From NCBI RefSeq assembly GCF_014842915.1, contig NZ_JACYXI010000010.1, forward strand, positions 62,001 to 126,000: a stretch of 64,000 nt of DNA, given 5' to 3'. Position 1 is the stretch's first letter, and each line of letters opens with the position of its first letter. Under the pieces are notes generated by a model. That model had not been told where the DNA came from. It ran no database searches and saw only the letters and a program-made list of their open reading frames with translations. This document shows positions 36,862-46,547 of this stretch, in pieces. Source of the DNA: Roseibium litorale. GTDB lineage: Bacteria > Pseudomonadota > Alphaproteobacteria > Rhizobiales > Stappiaceae. The position numbers and the translations under genes were made by a program.

Positions 36862-37857
36862 TCACTCACCCTGGAGAAGGCTGAAGTCCAGCCCGGAAAG
36901 CGGTTGCATGGCGGCAATGGCCGCTCTGGCTTCGTCGCTGTCACGGTCCATCTGCGCGATCAGCGCTTCCACGCTGTCGAACTTCTCTTCACCGCGAAGA
37001 TAGGAAATCAGGTGAACGCGCAGCTGCTTGTCATAGAGGTCGCCGGAGAAATCGAACAGGAAGACCTCAAACAAGGCAGCGCCATTGTCGAAGGTCGGGC
37101 GCCTGCCGTAGCTTGCTACACCATCATATTTCTCATCGCCTATCCGCACCTTTACCGCATAGATGCCGTGCTTGAGCGGGCAGTCCGCGCCCAAGGAAAG
37201 GTTGGCGGTCGGATAGCCAAGATCCCGCCCGCGCTTGTCACCGTGCTGGACGCGGGAATCGAAAAACCAGCGGTAGCCGAGCAAGCCGTTCGCGAGAGCG
37301 ACATCTCCCTCCGCAAGGGCAGCTCTGATACGAGAAGAGGAAACCACCTCTGCACCTTCGTCCTTCTCCGGAGAGACGATTGTCACCCCGAAGCCGAGCG
37401 CGCTGCCAGCTTCACACAGATAATCCGGAGTGCCTTTGCGGGCCTTGCCAAAGTGGAAGTCGTAACCTGTTACGGCGTGTGAGATGCCTAGCTGTCCGAT
37501 CAGGATGTCCTTGACGAAAGCCTCTGCTTCCATCCCGGCAAAATCCTTGTTGAACGGCATGACCAGCACGCCGCTCAAGTCACAGGCTTTCAGAATGTCA
37601 GCCTTCTGGTCGGCCGGTGTCAGGCGGAAAACGGGATTGGAGGGATTAAACACGGTTCGCGGATGCGGCTCGAAGGTCATTGCGAAGACCGGTTCGCCAA
37701 GGGCTGCTCCCTGTTCGTGCGCGACATCAAGGACGGCGCGATGCCCCCTGTGGACGCCGTCGAAGTTGCCGATTGCGACGACACCGCCCTTCAGGTTTTC
37801 CGGAAAGTCTTTCGGGTCATTGATGACAGCAAAAGCTGCTGACCGGGATGCAGGCAT
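36862..37857 (-). CDS. ribF: Bifunctional riboflavin kinase / FAD synthetase
   Basis: Makes FMN from riboflavin and FAD from FMN. N-terminal adenylyltransferase domain (about 15-185) with GNFDGVHRGHRAV, the nucleotide-binding HIGH-like motif, and VSSSRIRAAL. C-terminal flavokinase domain (about 190-325) with GKRGRDLGYPTANLS variant GDKRGRDLGYPTANL and FEVFLFDFSGDLYDK. The length of 331 residues is standard. It sits upstream of the EamA transporter, in the broader ribF/ileS/lspA neighbourhood common in this order. Confidence 0.95.
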   Translation of the reverse strand: MPASRSAAFAVINDPKDFPENLKGGVVAIGNFDGVHRGHRAVLDVAHEQGAALGEPVFAMTFEPHPRTVFNPSNPVFRLTPADQKADILKACDLSGVLVMPFNKDFAGMEAEAFVKDILIGQLGISHAVTGYDFHFGKARKGTPDYLCEAGSALGFGVTIVSPEKDEGAEVVSSSRIRAALAEGDVALANGLLGYRWFFDSRVQHGDKRGRDLGYPTANLSLGADCPLKHGIYAVKVRIGDEKYDGVASYGRRPTFDNGAALFEVFLFDFSGDLYDKQLRVHLISYLRGEEKFDSVEALIAQMDRDSDEARAAIAAMQPLSGLDFSLLQGE

Positions 37858-38034
37858 GCGACGTACCTTGGAGGCGCTGACGGCAGAACGTCAGGAGAAA
37901 CGATTGGACAGACCGCACACGCCATCGCATGGCATGTCACGTGTCACCTTTGAGCAGGGAACCTGCCGGTTCGCAGGCCAAAGGTCAAGCAAGGCAAGTG
38001 CCCGATCTGCTCGTTTGGCGCAACCGTTCTTTTC

Positions 38035-38472
38035 TCAAAGATCCTCGGATCGGGAGGGAACCTTGACCAGAGCCTCTCCCTCAAGGACCACGGTTCCTTC
38101 GACACTGCAGACGCAGGAGAGGCGGGCTCTGTTGCCGCGTTCCAGAAGCTCCTCGACCCGGACGGTCACAAGCACCTTGTCGTCAATGCGGACCGGCGCC
38201 TTGAAGTTCAGGGTTTGTGAGAGATAGATCGCGCCAGGACCGGGCAGCCGTGTTCCGAGAACCGCAGATATCAGGCTTGCTGTATAGAGGCCGTGCGCGA
38301 TGCGGGTCTTGAAGGGCGTCCGGGCGGCGAAATGCTCTGAAAGATGGATGGGATTGCGGTCTCCAGAAACTTCGGCAAAACCGACGACGTCCGATGAACT
38401 GACGTGTTTTTCGAGGGTTTCCTGCATCCCGATCGTCAGATCTTCAAAGTACAGGGTCTGCAATTCCAGCAT
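38035..38472 (-). CDS. MaoC-family dehydratase (PhaJ-like)
   Basis: Hot-dog enzyme of about 145 residues, likely an (R)-specific enoyl-CoA hydratase. The catalytic Asp and His are in SGDRNPIHLSEHFA, and GLYTASLISAVLGTRLPGPG forms the following helix. ATG 38472 (MLELQTLYFEDL) gives the family's usual start. The likely role is supply of (R)-3-hydroxyacyl-CoA from beta-oxidation or a related dehydration; the substrate cannot be fixed. Confidence 0.88.
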   Translation of the reverse strand: MLELQTLYFEDLTIGMQETLEKHVSSSDVVGFAEVSGDRNPIHLSEHFAARTPFKTRIAHGLYTASLISAVLGTRLPGPGAIYLSQTLNFKAPVRIDDKVLVTVRVEELLERGNRARLSCVCSVEGTVVLEGEALVKVPSRSEDL

Positions 38473-38720
38473 GGCGCTATCCCGGTTAAGACGTGAAAAA
38501 TCCTTGTGTTGCATACGTTATGGAACAGTCACGGCACGGACAATTGGGCTTTGGATGCATAAAGTCTGGCGCATTAACGGAGTTTTCAGGGGCTTAGGCT
38601 AGTTTCTCCAGAGTGTGGGGAGGCGGGGACACAAAATTGGTGCCTCTCTCCTTTGACGTCATGTCGCGTTTCCTCGGCCCATGGGCACGGGCCGCGTAGT
38701 TTGACAGTATGGAGTATACG

Positions 38721-39104
38721 ATGGCCCTTGATCTTCAGATGCCGGTCCTCGTGGTCGATGACTACAAGACGATGATCCGTATTATCCGGAACCTGCTTAA
38801 GCAGCTTGGTTTTGAAAACATCGATGACGCAGCGGACGGCACCGAAGCGCTCGAGAAGATGAAACAGCGCCGTTATGGTCTGGTCATTTCTGACTGGAAC
38901 ATGGAGCCGATGACCGGATATGAACTGCTCAAGCAGGTTCGTGCGGATGGAAGTCTGAGCAAGACCCCGTTCATCATGGTCACTGCTGAATCCAAGACCG
39001 AAAACGTGATCGCCGCCAAGAAGGCAGGTGTGAACAACTACATCGTGAAGCCGTTCAATGCGCAGACGCTGAAGGGTAAGATCGAGGCAGTGTTCTCGGA
39101 TTAA
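38721..39104 (+). CDS. cheY: CheY-type single-domain response regulator
   Basis: A 127-residue receiver domain with no output domain. The acidic pair (VVDDYKTM), phospho-acceptor Asp (ISDWNMEPM), Thr (VTAES) and Lys (VKPFN) are all present; the order and spacing match CheY. GGAG at 38711-38714 precedes ATG 38721; an ATG four codons earlier is less likely. A cheZ gene follows after 186 bases, so kinase input, this regulator and its phosphatase can work as one module. The kinase (CheA) is not in the window. Confidence 0.92.
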   Translation: MALDLQMPVLVVDDYKTMIRIIRNLLKQLGFENIDDAADGTEALEKMKQRRYGLVISDWNMEPMTGYELLKQVRADGSLSKTPFIMVTAESKTENVIAAKKAGVNNYIVKPFNAQTLKGKIEAVFSD

Positions 39105-39177
39105 AACCGGCGCGATGAGACGGGCGGTACTCGTGACATCAGGTGCCGCCGGCATCGCCTACCGGGAAAAAAGGGGA

Positions 39178-39195
39178 CCATGCTGGGGAGCATGG
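39178..39195. repeat. Small perfect hairpin between cheY and cheZ
   Basis: CCATGCT (39178-39184), loop GGGG, AGCATGG (39189-39195). No T run follows, so it may attenuate or stabilise the cheY message rather than terminate it. Confidence 0.4.
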
Positions 39196-39290
39196 AACCG
39201 GGACCGTTTAAGGCCGCTCTGGTTAGACCTCCGGCGGGGTGGAGGGAGAGCGGCAGGCCCCCTTCTCTTTAAAAAAGAAAGGCTGATCCA

Positions 39291-39989
39291 ATGGCCGCTA
39301 TGACAAAAGAAAGTCTGGCGAAGGTTATCGACTTTCTGCAAGAAAATAAAAACCGCGGCGGCGATGTATCCCTGACCGACGTCATGCAGCTTGCTGAAGT
39401 CATGTCCGGGTCCATGCAGGAAGTGGTTGCGGCGGTTCAGCCGGCTGTTACAGGGGAACTCACGGCAATCGCCCGGGAAATCACCCGGATGAAGGCTGAG
39501 ATCGCGGCCCTGCGCGCCAACGACATGAAGACCAGCAAGATCCCGAGTGCGGGACGGGAGCTGGACGCCATTGTCGAGGCGACCGAAAAAGCAACGCATT
39601 CCATTATGGAAGCGGCAGAAGAGATCATGTCTGCCGACACCAGCGACGCCGAAGCTTACCAGCAGATGGTGAGCGACAAGATGATCGAGATTTTCGAAGC
39701 CTGCACGTTCCAGGACATCACCGGCCAGCGGATTTCGAAAGTGGTCGCGACGCTGAACTACATAGACCAGCGGGTGAGCGCATTCGTCGATCAACTTCGC
39801 ATACCTGAAGGCTTTGAAACGCCAGCTGAGGAAACGGACGAGGACCGCCGCAAGCGCGAGCAGATCCTCCATGGGCCGCAGCACGAAGGCGAAGGGGTTT
39901 CCCAGTCCGACATCGATGCGATGCTCAACGACACAGGGGAAGAGTCTCAGGGCGACACTCAGGCGGATATCGACAAGCTGTTCGGGTGA
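39291..39989 (+). CDS. cheZ: Chemotaxis protein phosphatase CheZ, second copy
   Basis: A 232-residue CheZ. The catalytic block FEACTFQDITGQRISKVV keeps the Asp and Gln of the family and closely matches the copy at 256-1005. The C-terminus carries two candidate CheY-binding peptides in tandem, SQSDIDAMLN and, 12 residues on, TQADIDKLFG; the usual CheZ has one. The linker (TEEDRRKREQIL-type charged stretch, then HEGEG) is flexible. ATG 39291 follows GAAAGG. It is paired with cheY and followed by the structured repeat at 40061. Confidence 0.9.
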   Translation: MAAMTKESLAKVIDFLQENKNRGGDVSLTDVMQLAEVMSGSMQEVVAAVQPAVTGELTAIAREITRMKAEIAALRANDMKTSKIPSAGRELDAIVEATEKATHSIMEAAEEIMSADTSDAEAYQQMVSDKMIEIFEACTFQDITGQRISKVVATLNYIDQRVSAFVDQLRIPEGFETPAEETDEDRRKREQILHGPQHEGEGVSQSDIDAMLNDTGEESQGDTQADIDKLFG

Positions 39990-40060
39990 TGCCGGACCTC
40001 TGGTGCTGACTGAAAAGGCTGCCTGTCAGGCGGCCTTTTTGCTGTTTGGCCTCCCGGCAT

Positions 40061-40328
40061 TAGGGTGTGGACCCATAAATTTGGAGGCAATGGTTTGAGC
40101 GAATTTGTTTGGCTACAAGGCGCGAGACTGCAGGAAGCCGTATGGCTTTCAAAGTCTTGCAACGCTGTAGCCGGACAAATTCGCCAAATCCTTACAGGAC
40201 GCGCAACTGGCTGTGAAATGCGGCGTTGAGCGTCTCAACCGGGCATAAAGCCCGCTTTTCGCCTCTCGCCTTGCCTTTCAGTGCCAGTTGACGCGCCATT
40301 ACCTTCAAATTTATGGGTCCACACCCTA
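40061..40328. mobile_element. Structured MITE-like element with 31-bp inverted ends
   Basis: The ends are inverted copies: left 40063-40093 and right 40296-40326 agree at 29 of 31 bases and both begin GGGTGTGGACCCATAAATTT. Each end is flanked by TA (40061-40062, 40327-40328), a typical target duplication of IS630/Tc1-like or IS5/IS427-like elements. No transposase is encoded. Two long hairpins fill the interior. The first has arms 40099-40117 and 40166-40184, 19 bp including wobbles, and continues inward. The second has arms 40200-40218 and 40276-40295, with a small CGGGC/GCCCG stem at 40240-40254 inside. It sits between the convergent cheZ and HAD-hydrolase genes. Confidence 0.8.
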
Positions 40329-40342
40329 GGCAGAATGACTGG

Positions 40343-41215
40343 TTACCAGACAAGCCGGGGGATTGCGGCGCGGGCGCGCAGGCCCTCTTCGGCCAGGCGG
40401 CGGCGCACCAGTGCCTCGTCCGGCTCATGGGTTGGCCCGAAATCAGAAGCGTGGATGCCGCCGGTAACGAAAAGGACGTCCAGATCCTGGGAAACCGCAC
40501 CGCGGATATCTGTCGGCAGACCGTCGCCGACGCACAGGATTGCCCCGCGGTCAGCGGGTGCTCCGCGCAGAACCTCAAGGCGCTGGCAGGCGGCGTCATA
40601 GATCGGTGCATGCGGCTTGCCGAGAATGGCAACCTTGCCCCCAAAATCCTCATAGAGCCGGGCCAGGGCGCCTGCGCACCAGATCAGGCGTTCGCCGCGC
40701 TCGACAACAATGTCCGGATTGGCGCAGATCATAGTCAGACCGCGCTTGGCCAGCCTTTCCAGCTGATCCCTGTAATCGTCCGGAGTTTCCTGTTCATCGT
40801 TGAGAAGGCCCGTGCAGCTGATCAGGGTTGCGTCTTCTTCGGAAGAAAGGCTCAGGTCCAGCCCCTCATAGAGGGAAAGGTGGATGTCCGGGCCGATATG
40901 CAAAACCTTCGCGCCGGGATGCGCTTCGATATATTCCCGGGTGACATCGCCTGATGTCACGATGTCATCGTAGACATCCTGGCCGATTCCCAAAGCGGCG
41001 AGTTGTTCCCTGATCAGACCATTGAGACGCGGGGCATTGGTGATCAGAACAACGGTTCCGCCAGCTTTCTGCCGGAAGGCGGACAAAGCTCCGGACGCTT
41101 CCGGGAACTTGGTGACACCATTGTGGAGCACGCCCCAAACGTCGCACAGGACAGCTGAATACTCCGGTGCAATGTCGCGAAGGCCGGAGACAAGAAGCGG
41201 TGCAGAAGCATTCAT
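40343..41215 (-). CDS. HAD-superfamily hydrolase, TIGR01459 type
   Basis: A 290-residue phosphatase-like protein of the NagD/pyridoxal-phosphatase branch of the HAD superfamily. Motif I is [10 protein letters not shown], with the nucleophile Asp followed by a second acidic position replaced by W. Motif II is ITNAPR, and motif IV lies in [13 protein letters not shown]. The substrate is unknown. It is commonly found near ribF in related genomes. It is divergent from mutL, with 112 bases between starts. Confidence 0.85.
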   Translation of the reverse strand: MNASAPLLVSGLRDIAPEYSAVLCDVWGVLHNGVTKFPEASGALSAFRQKAGGTVVLITNAPRLNGLIREQLAALGIGQDVYDDIVTSGDVTREYIEAHPGAKVLHIGPDIHLSLYEGLDLSLSSEEDATLISCTGLLNDEQETPDDYRDQLERLAKRGLTMICANPDIVVERGERLIWCAGALARLYEDFGGKVAILGKPHAPIYDAACQRLEVLRGAPADRGAILCVGDGLPTDIRGAVSQDLDVLFVTGGIHASDFGPTHEPDEALVRRRLAEEGLRARAAIPRLVW

Positions 41216-41327
41216 GGAAGGTCACTCGGAAGCTGGGGGATCTGATAAGGTACGGCGGAATCGGCCGGGAAGCCGCGCGGACCTTACAGGAAGCATGTGG
41301 CAGACGGAACCATGGAAAGGAATTTGG

Positions 41328-43211
41328 ATGCAGGTTCGCCAGCTCAGTGAGGATGTCATTAACCGGATTGCCGCCGGTGAAGTGATCGAGCGGCCAGCCA
41401 GCGTCATCAAGGAACTGGTCGAGAATGCCGTTGATGCAGGGGCAACCTTGGTGGATGTCGTGACGGCAGCAGGCGGCAAAACCCTGATGCGCGTGTCTGA
41501 TGACGGATCGGGCATGACCAGGAAGGACTTGGAACTGGCCATCCGCCGTCATTGCACGTCCAAGATCCGCGAGGAGGACTTGTTCGACATCCGGACTTTG
41601 GGCTTTCGCGGCGAGGCGCTTCCCTCTATCGGCTCGATTGCCCGGCTTGCCATTCAGACCCGTCATGCGGACGAAGACCATGCGTGGCAGATTGCAGTGG
41701 AAGGCGGGCGGGAGACATCGGCCATGCCGGCAGCCCGTCATAAGGGAACCCAGGTAGAGGTCCGCGACCTCTTTTTCGCGACGCCCGCCCGTCTGAAGTT
41801 CCTGAAATCCGACCGCGCCGAGGCTTCGGCGATTACGGAGGTGATCCGGCGTATCGCTCTGGCTTATCCGCAGATCGGTTTTTCCCTTTCCGGAGCTGAC
41901 CGGCAGCCGCAGGCGTGGCCAGCTGCCCGCGGCGGGGACCCGCGTCTTGCCCGGATCGCTCAGGTGCTTGGCCAGGATTTCGTCGACAACGCCATGGAAA
42001 TCGATGCGGAGCGGGAAGGGGTCAGGCTTACCGGATTTGCCGGTTTGCCGACCCATCACCGGGGCACGGCTCAGTTCCAGTTTTTCTTCGTGAATGGGCG
42101 TCCAGTGAAGGACAAGCTGCTGCTTTCCGGCTTGCGGGGAGCTTATGCGGATGTGCTGGCCCGCGACCGGCATCCCGTTGTCGTTCTGTTTCTGGAGCTC
42201 GAACCGCAGCTGGTGGACGTCAATGTCCATCCGGCAAAAGCCGATGTGCGGTTCCGGGACGGACAGCTGGTGCGCGGCCTTCTCGTGGGCTCCATCAAGC
42301 AGGCGCTGCTTCAGGCCGGGCACAGGTCGTCAACGTCCAACGCTGCTGTCGCCATGGACGCCATCCGGGCAACCGGGTTCGGAGCACCGCGCCAGACACC
42401 GGGATGGCAGCCTCAGCCTGCGCGGCACTGGGCGCCTGATGCATTCCGCCCTGCGGCCCCGTCTCAGGTTTCTTCACCGGCAGCAGGCGGCATGCCCTTT
42501 GGCGCTGAAGGGGCTTTTGCAGAGCCGGCGGCTTCCTATGCCCCCGAGCATCAGGACAGCCTGTCCTCGCTTGTCATGCCGTCAGCCGATGCGCGGGCGA
42601 ATGACATTCCCGCTGATGAGCAGCATATGGCGCTGCCCCTCGGGGCGGCCCGCGCCCAGGTTCATGGCACCTATATTATCTCCCAGACGGAAGACGGCAT
42701 CGTCATTGTGGATCAGCATGCCGCCCACGAACGGCTGGTTTATGAGCGCCTGAAGGAGGCGCTGGCTAAAAAGTCGGTCGCCCGCCAGATGCTCTTGATC
42801 CCCGAAGTGGTCGAACTGCCGGAAGAGGATGTCGCCCGCCTGACGGAGCACTCTGAAGAGCTGGAAGCTGTTGGCTTGTCGCTGGAGGCCTTTGGACCGG
42901 GCGCGGTGGCCGTGCGGGAAACTCCGGCGATGCTTGGAGACATGAACATCCGGGGCATGGTTATGGATCTCGTCGATGAGCTGGCGGAGTGGGATACCGC
43001 GACGGGCTTGCGTGAGCGTCTCGACCATGTGGCAGCCACCATGGCCTGTCATGGGTCGATCCGCGCCGGACGCCGTATGCGGGCCCCTGAAATGGATGCG
43101 CTTTTGCGGGACATGGAGGCAACCCCACTGTCAGGGCAGTGCAACCACGGGCGCCCCACTTGGGTCGAACTCAAGCTCTCCGATATCGAAAAGCTCTTTG
43201 GGCGTAAGTAG
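41328..43211 (+). CDS. mutL: DNA mismatch repair protein MutL
   Basis: Links MutS mismatch recognition to downstream repair. N-terminal GHKL ATPase: [20 protein letters not shown], then DDGSGM and [10 protein letters not shown], all intact. The central linker (about 330-440) is Pro/Ala-rich and variable. The C-terminal dimerisation domain (about 440-627) contains [18 protein letters not shown] and [11 protein letters not shown]. It ends with a [11 protein letters not shown] block, as in MutL proteins of this class. ATG 41328 ([10 protein letters not shown]) with AAAGGA upstream is chosen over a long open extension. Confidence 0.96.
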   Translation: MQVRQLSEDVINRIAAGEVIERPASVIKELVENAVDAGATLVDVVTAAGGKTLMRVSDDGSGMTRKDLELAIRRHCTSKIREEDLFDIRTLGFRGEALPSIGSIARLAIQTRHADEDHAWQIAVEGGRETSAMPAARHKGTQVEVRDLFFATPARLKFLKSDRAEASAITEVIRRIALAYPQIGFSLSGADRQPQAWPAARGGDPRLARIAQVLGQDFVDNAMEIDAEREGVRLTGFAGLPTHHRGTAQFQFFFVNGRPVKDKLLLSGLRGAYADVLARDRHPVVVLFLELEPQLVDVNVHPAKADVRFRDGQLVRGLLVGSIKQALLQAGHRSSTSNAAVAMDAIRATGFGAPRQTPGWQPQPARHWAPDAFRPAAPSQVSSPAAGGMPFGAEGAFAEPAASYAPEHQDSLSSLVMPSADARANDIPADEQHMALPLGAARAQVHGTYIISQTEDGIVIVDQHAAHERLVYERLKEALAKKSVARQMLLIPEVVELPEEDVARLTEHSEELEAVGLSLEAFGPGAVAVRETPAMLGDMNIRGMVMDLVDELAEWDTATGLRERLDHVAATMACHGSIRAGRRMRAPEMDALLRDMEATPLSGQCNHGRPTWVELKLSDIEKLFGRK

Positions 43212-43214
43212 GCG

Positions 43215-46200
43215 TTATTCGGCGGCAGCCTTGGGAACCGTTGTGTTCCGGTACATGTGCATGCTTTTGGGGATTTCCGTGAGGCTTGCCAGAGCCTCCG
43301 TGACGAGCGGAGGAAGGTTGCGCTGCAAATTTGCGAGCGGCTTCGGACGGCCAATCAGGAACCCCTGGATTTCGTCGCAGCCGCTGCTTGCCAGAAACAG
43401 CAGCTTGTCCATTTCTTCGACACCTTCCGCCACGATGCTCATGTTCAGCGCCTTGCCGAGCCGGACAACCGTTTCGATGATGGCCTGAGAGGAAGAGTTC
43501 TGGCCTGCTTCCTGAACAAAGGAACGGTCGATCTTGATCGTGTCGAACGGGAACCGGCTGAGATAGCCGAGAGACGAGTAGCCCACACCAAAGTCATCAA
43601 GGGCGATCTTGAAGCCAAGATCCTTGAGGCTCATCAAGATCGACAAAGCGCGCTCGTCGTCTTCAATCAGGAGATTTTCGGTGATCTCGAACTCCAGCCT
43701 GCTTGCCTCTACTTGATGACGTTCCAAGGCCTTGCGCACATTGTCGATGAAATCGGCATCGCGGAACTGTACCGGGCTGACATTCACGCTGATCCGGGCA
43801 TCAAGGATGCTGGCCTTTGCAGCTGAGAGAGCAGCGTCAATGACCCACTGGCCGATTGGAATGATCTGGCCGGAGTTCTCGGCGGCCGGGATGAAGTCCA
43901 CCGGGCTGACCTGTCCCCGGACCGGGTGGTTCCAGCGGATGAGGGCCTCATAGGAAGCAATTCTCAGTGTCTTCAGATCCAGCCGGGGCTGGAAGTGAAG
44001 CTCGAACTGCCCCGCCTGAATGGCGTCATGCAGGTCCTCTTCCAGAAGGCGCCTTGCGCGCATCTCGTCGCCCATGCCGGGCTGATAGACCTTGTAGGTC
44101 CGGCGTCCCAGGTCCTTTGCATTGTACAGCGCGATGTCCGCGTTGGAGACAATCACCTCTGCGTTCTCGGTTTCACGGGTGATCAAGGCGACGCCGATGC
44201 TTGCACCGGGCCTAAGCACAAGACCGTTTCCGCAGTCTATCGGCTCGGCGAGCAGATGGACCAGCCGGTGCGCGAGGTCAGCAGCCTGATTGGAGAACTC
44301 GATCCCGCGCAGGATCACGGCGAACTCATCCCCGCCCAGCCGGGCGATCGTGTCTGCGGGGCGGGTGTGTTCGCGCAGTCTGTCTGCTGTCACACGGATA
44401 ACCTTGTCGCCGACCGGGTGACCGTGAATGTCATTGATATCCTTGAATCTATCCAGATCCAGCAGCAGAAGGGCCGCAGATTTGCCTGTGGTCCGGCAAT
44501 AGTCGATCACGTGATTGATCTCGGAATTGAAGACAGCGCGGTTCGGCAGGTCGGTCAGAGTGTCATGCTGGGCAAGATGCAGGATCTTGGCTTCGGCTGC
44601 CTTGCGCTGGCGAAGGTCAACGAGTGCTGAGACGCGGGTCGGCGTTCCGCGGTAGGCGATGACGCGGGTGCGGATTTCGACCGGGATGGGCTCACCACTG
44701 CGATTGACCAGCTCCATTTCCCGCGGCTGAAGCTCGGCTTTCGCAAGATGGCTTTCCAGGGTGCCTGCCAGCTCTGACTGCACGAACTCATAGAGACCGC
44801 GCATCTTCAGCTCATCGATCTTGTAACCCAGGAGATCCTCAAGGGCGGCATTGCCGTCGAGGATGCGCCCGTCGACGGAGATCACGATGGCGTCGAAGGT
44901 CGCGTTGGCGAGGGCGGACATCCTCTCGCCTTCCTCGCGCGAGCGCTTTGCGTCGGCGGCTTTGCCCTGGGCAACTTCAACATTCTGGATCGTGTCCATG
45001 AGAGCGTTGAACATGCGTGTCAGGCGCTCGGAATCGTCGCCGCGTTCGACGGCCAGGCGCATGTTCAAGTCAGCCTTGCCCGCGATCACCTTTTCCAAAG
45101 CGTCTTCCACATGGCCGATGCCGAGGCGTGTGCCGTGCTCGGATTCGTTCATGCCGATGTCTTCCGCATTCGCATCAATGCGCAGCGGAACGGCAAAAGA
45201 CAGGGCGCGGAGGAAGACGTATCCGGCACCAAAGCACCAGACAAAGTTGATCACAACGCCTTCAAGCTGGATCAGGAACTGGGCGCCGCGGTCCCCCAAG
45301 GGGAGATGGCTTTCAGGCGCAAGCAACGCAAGCCCGAGTGTGCCGACGACACCGGCAACACCGTGGACCCCGATGGCCCCGACTGCGTCGTCGATCTTCA
45401 GATACCGCTCGATGAGGGTAGTCGAGTAGACAGCCGCAAGGCCTCCCAAGACGCCGATGACCGCACTGCCCGCAGGCGTCAGCACATGGCAGCCAGCGGT
45501 GATGGCTACAAGGCCTCCCAGAAGTCCGGAAAGTGACTTCTCAGGCAGGATCACCCTGTCCTGGGACCAGCCGAGGAAATAGCCCGCCGCCGCCCCCGTG
45601 GCAGCGGCCAGAACCGTGTTGACGATGATGGGAGCGATATCTGCGGATGCCTTGAGGGTCGATCCGCCGTTGAACCCGATCCATCCAACAAACAAAAGCA
45701 GCGCGCCAGCGGTGGCAAGCACCGAACTGTGCCCCTGGATGCGCATGGGCAGACCGTTGTGATCATACCGGCCCTGCCGGGGGCCGATGAGCAGGCAGGC
45801 AGCAAGTGCGATCCAGCCGCCGGTGCCATGAACAACGGTTGAACCGGCGAAATCCACGAAGCCCTGGTTGGCCAGAAAGGAGCTCGTGTTTTCGATCAGA
45901 GCGCTCCCCCAAGCCCAGTGCGTGAAGACTGGATAGATGACCGCAGCCGTAAACAGAGAACACCAGACATAAGCGGAGAGCCGCATGCGTTCGGCAACCG
46001 CTCCGGAGATGATGGTCGCAGCCGTCCCGCAAAACATCACCTGAAAAGCGAAGAAGGCGTAGCCCCAGGTGTCGAGCTTTTCCAGAAGAAACAGGTTCTG
46101 GTCGAAACCGATCCAGAAGCCGTTTGACGCGCCAAAGGCGAACATGAACCCTACGCTGGCGAAGGCTATAACGCTGAAGGCGAAATCCAGGAGGTTCTTC

Positions 46201-46451
46201 TGGGCGACGTTGATGGAGTTCTTTGAGCGGACAAGTCCTGCCTCCAGCAGCATGAAGCCGACCTGCATCATCAGAACGAGAGCTGCCGCGATCATGACCC
46301 AAAGCAGATCGAGGCTCTCCCTCAGGCTTTCATGTGCCTCAAGCACAGAACGGCCTGTATCGGTTGCCCAGGCGCCGTGCGTCATGGTCAGTGAAACTGC
46401 CATGGCCGCCGCAATCCACACCCCGAAGTGGAGAAGCAACTTCTTCGCCAT
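43215..46451 (-). CDS. Ammonium transporter - HAMP-like - PAS - GGDEF - EAL fusion
   Basis: A 1078-residue protein. A signal peptide (about 1-28) precedes an Amt domain (about 40-425) with its key residues kept: the Asp and first pore His in DFAGSTVVHGTGG, the second pore His in GAIGVHGVAG, the gate Phe in FQVMF, and Phe/Ser in GWIGFNGGS. A HAMP-like stretch (about 435-495) leads to PAS (about 505-620). GGDEF (about 628-790) keeps ARLGGDEFAVI and the RPAD inhibitory site. EAL (about 805-1050) keeps YEALIRW, DDFGVGYSS, KIDRSF and AEGVEE. Both c-di-GMP enzymes look active. I infer an ammonium sensor or transceptor controlling c-di-GMP. No glnK lies nearby. ATG 46472 is an alternative start. Confidence 0.93.
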   Translation of the reverse strand: MAKKLLLHFGVWIAAAMAVSLTMTHGAWATDTGRSVLEAHESLRESLDLLWVMIAAALVLMMQVGFMLLEAGLVRSKNSINVAQKNLLDFAFSVIAFASVGFMFAFGASNGFWIGFDQNLFLLEKLDTWGYAFFAFQVMFCGTAATIISGAVAERMRLSAYVWCSLFTAAVIYPVFTHWAWGSALIENTSSFLANQGFVDFAGSTVVHGTGGWIALAACLLIGPRQGRYDHNGLPMRIQGHSSVLATAGALLLFVGWIGFNGGSTLKASADIAPIIVNTVLAAATGAAAGYFLGWSQDRVILPEKSLSGLLGGLVAITAGCHVLTPAGSAVIGVLGGLAAVYSTTLIERYLKIDDAVGAIGVHGVAGVVGTLGLALLAPESHLPLGDRGAQFLIQLEGVVINFVWCFGAGYVFLRALSFAVPLRIDANAEDIGMNESEHGTRLGIGHVEDALEKVIAGKADLNMRLAVERGDDSERLTRMFNALMDTIQNVEVAQGKAADAKRSREEGERMSALANATFDAIVISVDGRILDGNAALEDLLGYKIDELKMRGLYEFVQSELAGTLESHLAKAELQPREMELVNRSGEPIPVEIRTRVIAYRGTPTRVSALVDLRQRKAAEAKILHLAQHDTLTDLPNRAVFNSEINHVIDYCRTTGKSAALLLLDLDRFKDINDIHGHPVGDKVIRVTADRLREHTRPADTIARLGGDEFAVILRGIEFSNQAADLAHRLVHLLAEPIDCGNGLVLRPGASIGVALITRETENAEVIVSNADIALYNAKDLGRRTYKVYQPGMGDEMRARRLLEEDLHDAIQAGQFELHFQPRLDLKTLRIASYEALIRWNHPVRGQVSPVDFIPAAENSGQIIPIGQWVIDAALSAAKASILDARISVNVSPVQFRDADFIDNVRKALERHQVEASRLEFEITENLLIEDDERALSILMSLKDLGFKIALDDFGVGYSSLGYLSRFPFDTIKIDRSFVQEAGQNSSSQAIIETVVRLGKALNMSIVAEGVEEMDKLLFLASSGCDEIQGFLIGRPKPLANLQRNLPPLVTEALASLTEIPKSMHMYRNTTVPKAAAE

Positions 46452-46547
46452 CAAATGCCCCAAACCATTCAACCCGCTTGAGAATTTAGGGAAAGTGTTA
46501 AGCGTTGGTTTTCATTAGATAAAAAACCGTGGAGCGTGGAGAGTATT

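Noticed and set aside
40192-40653. Open frame crossing the inverted-repeat element into the HAD gene
   Set aside because: It uses the wrong frame of the HAD hydrolase and is created by the repeat; no domain is encoded.
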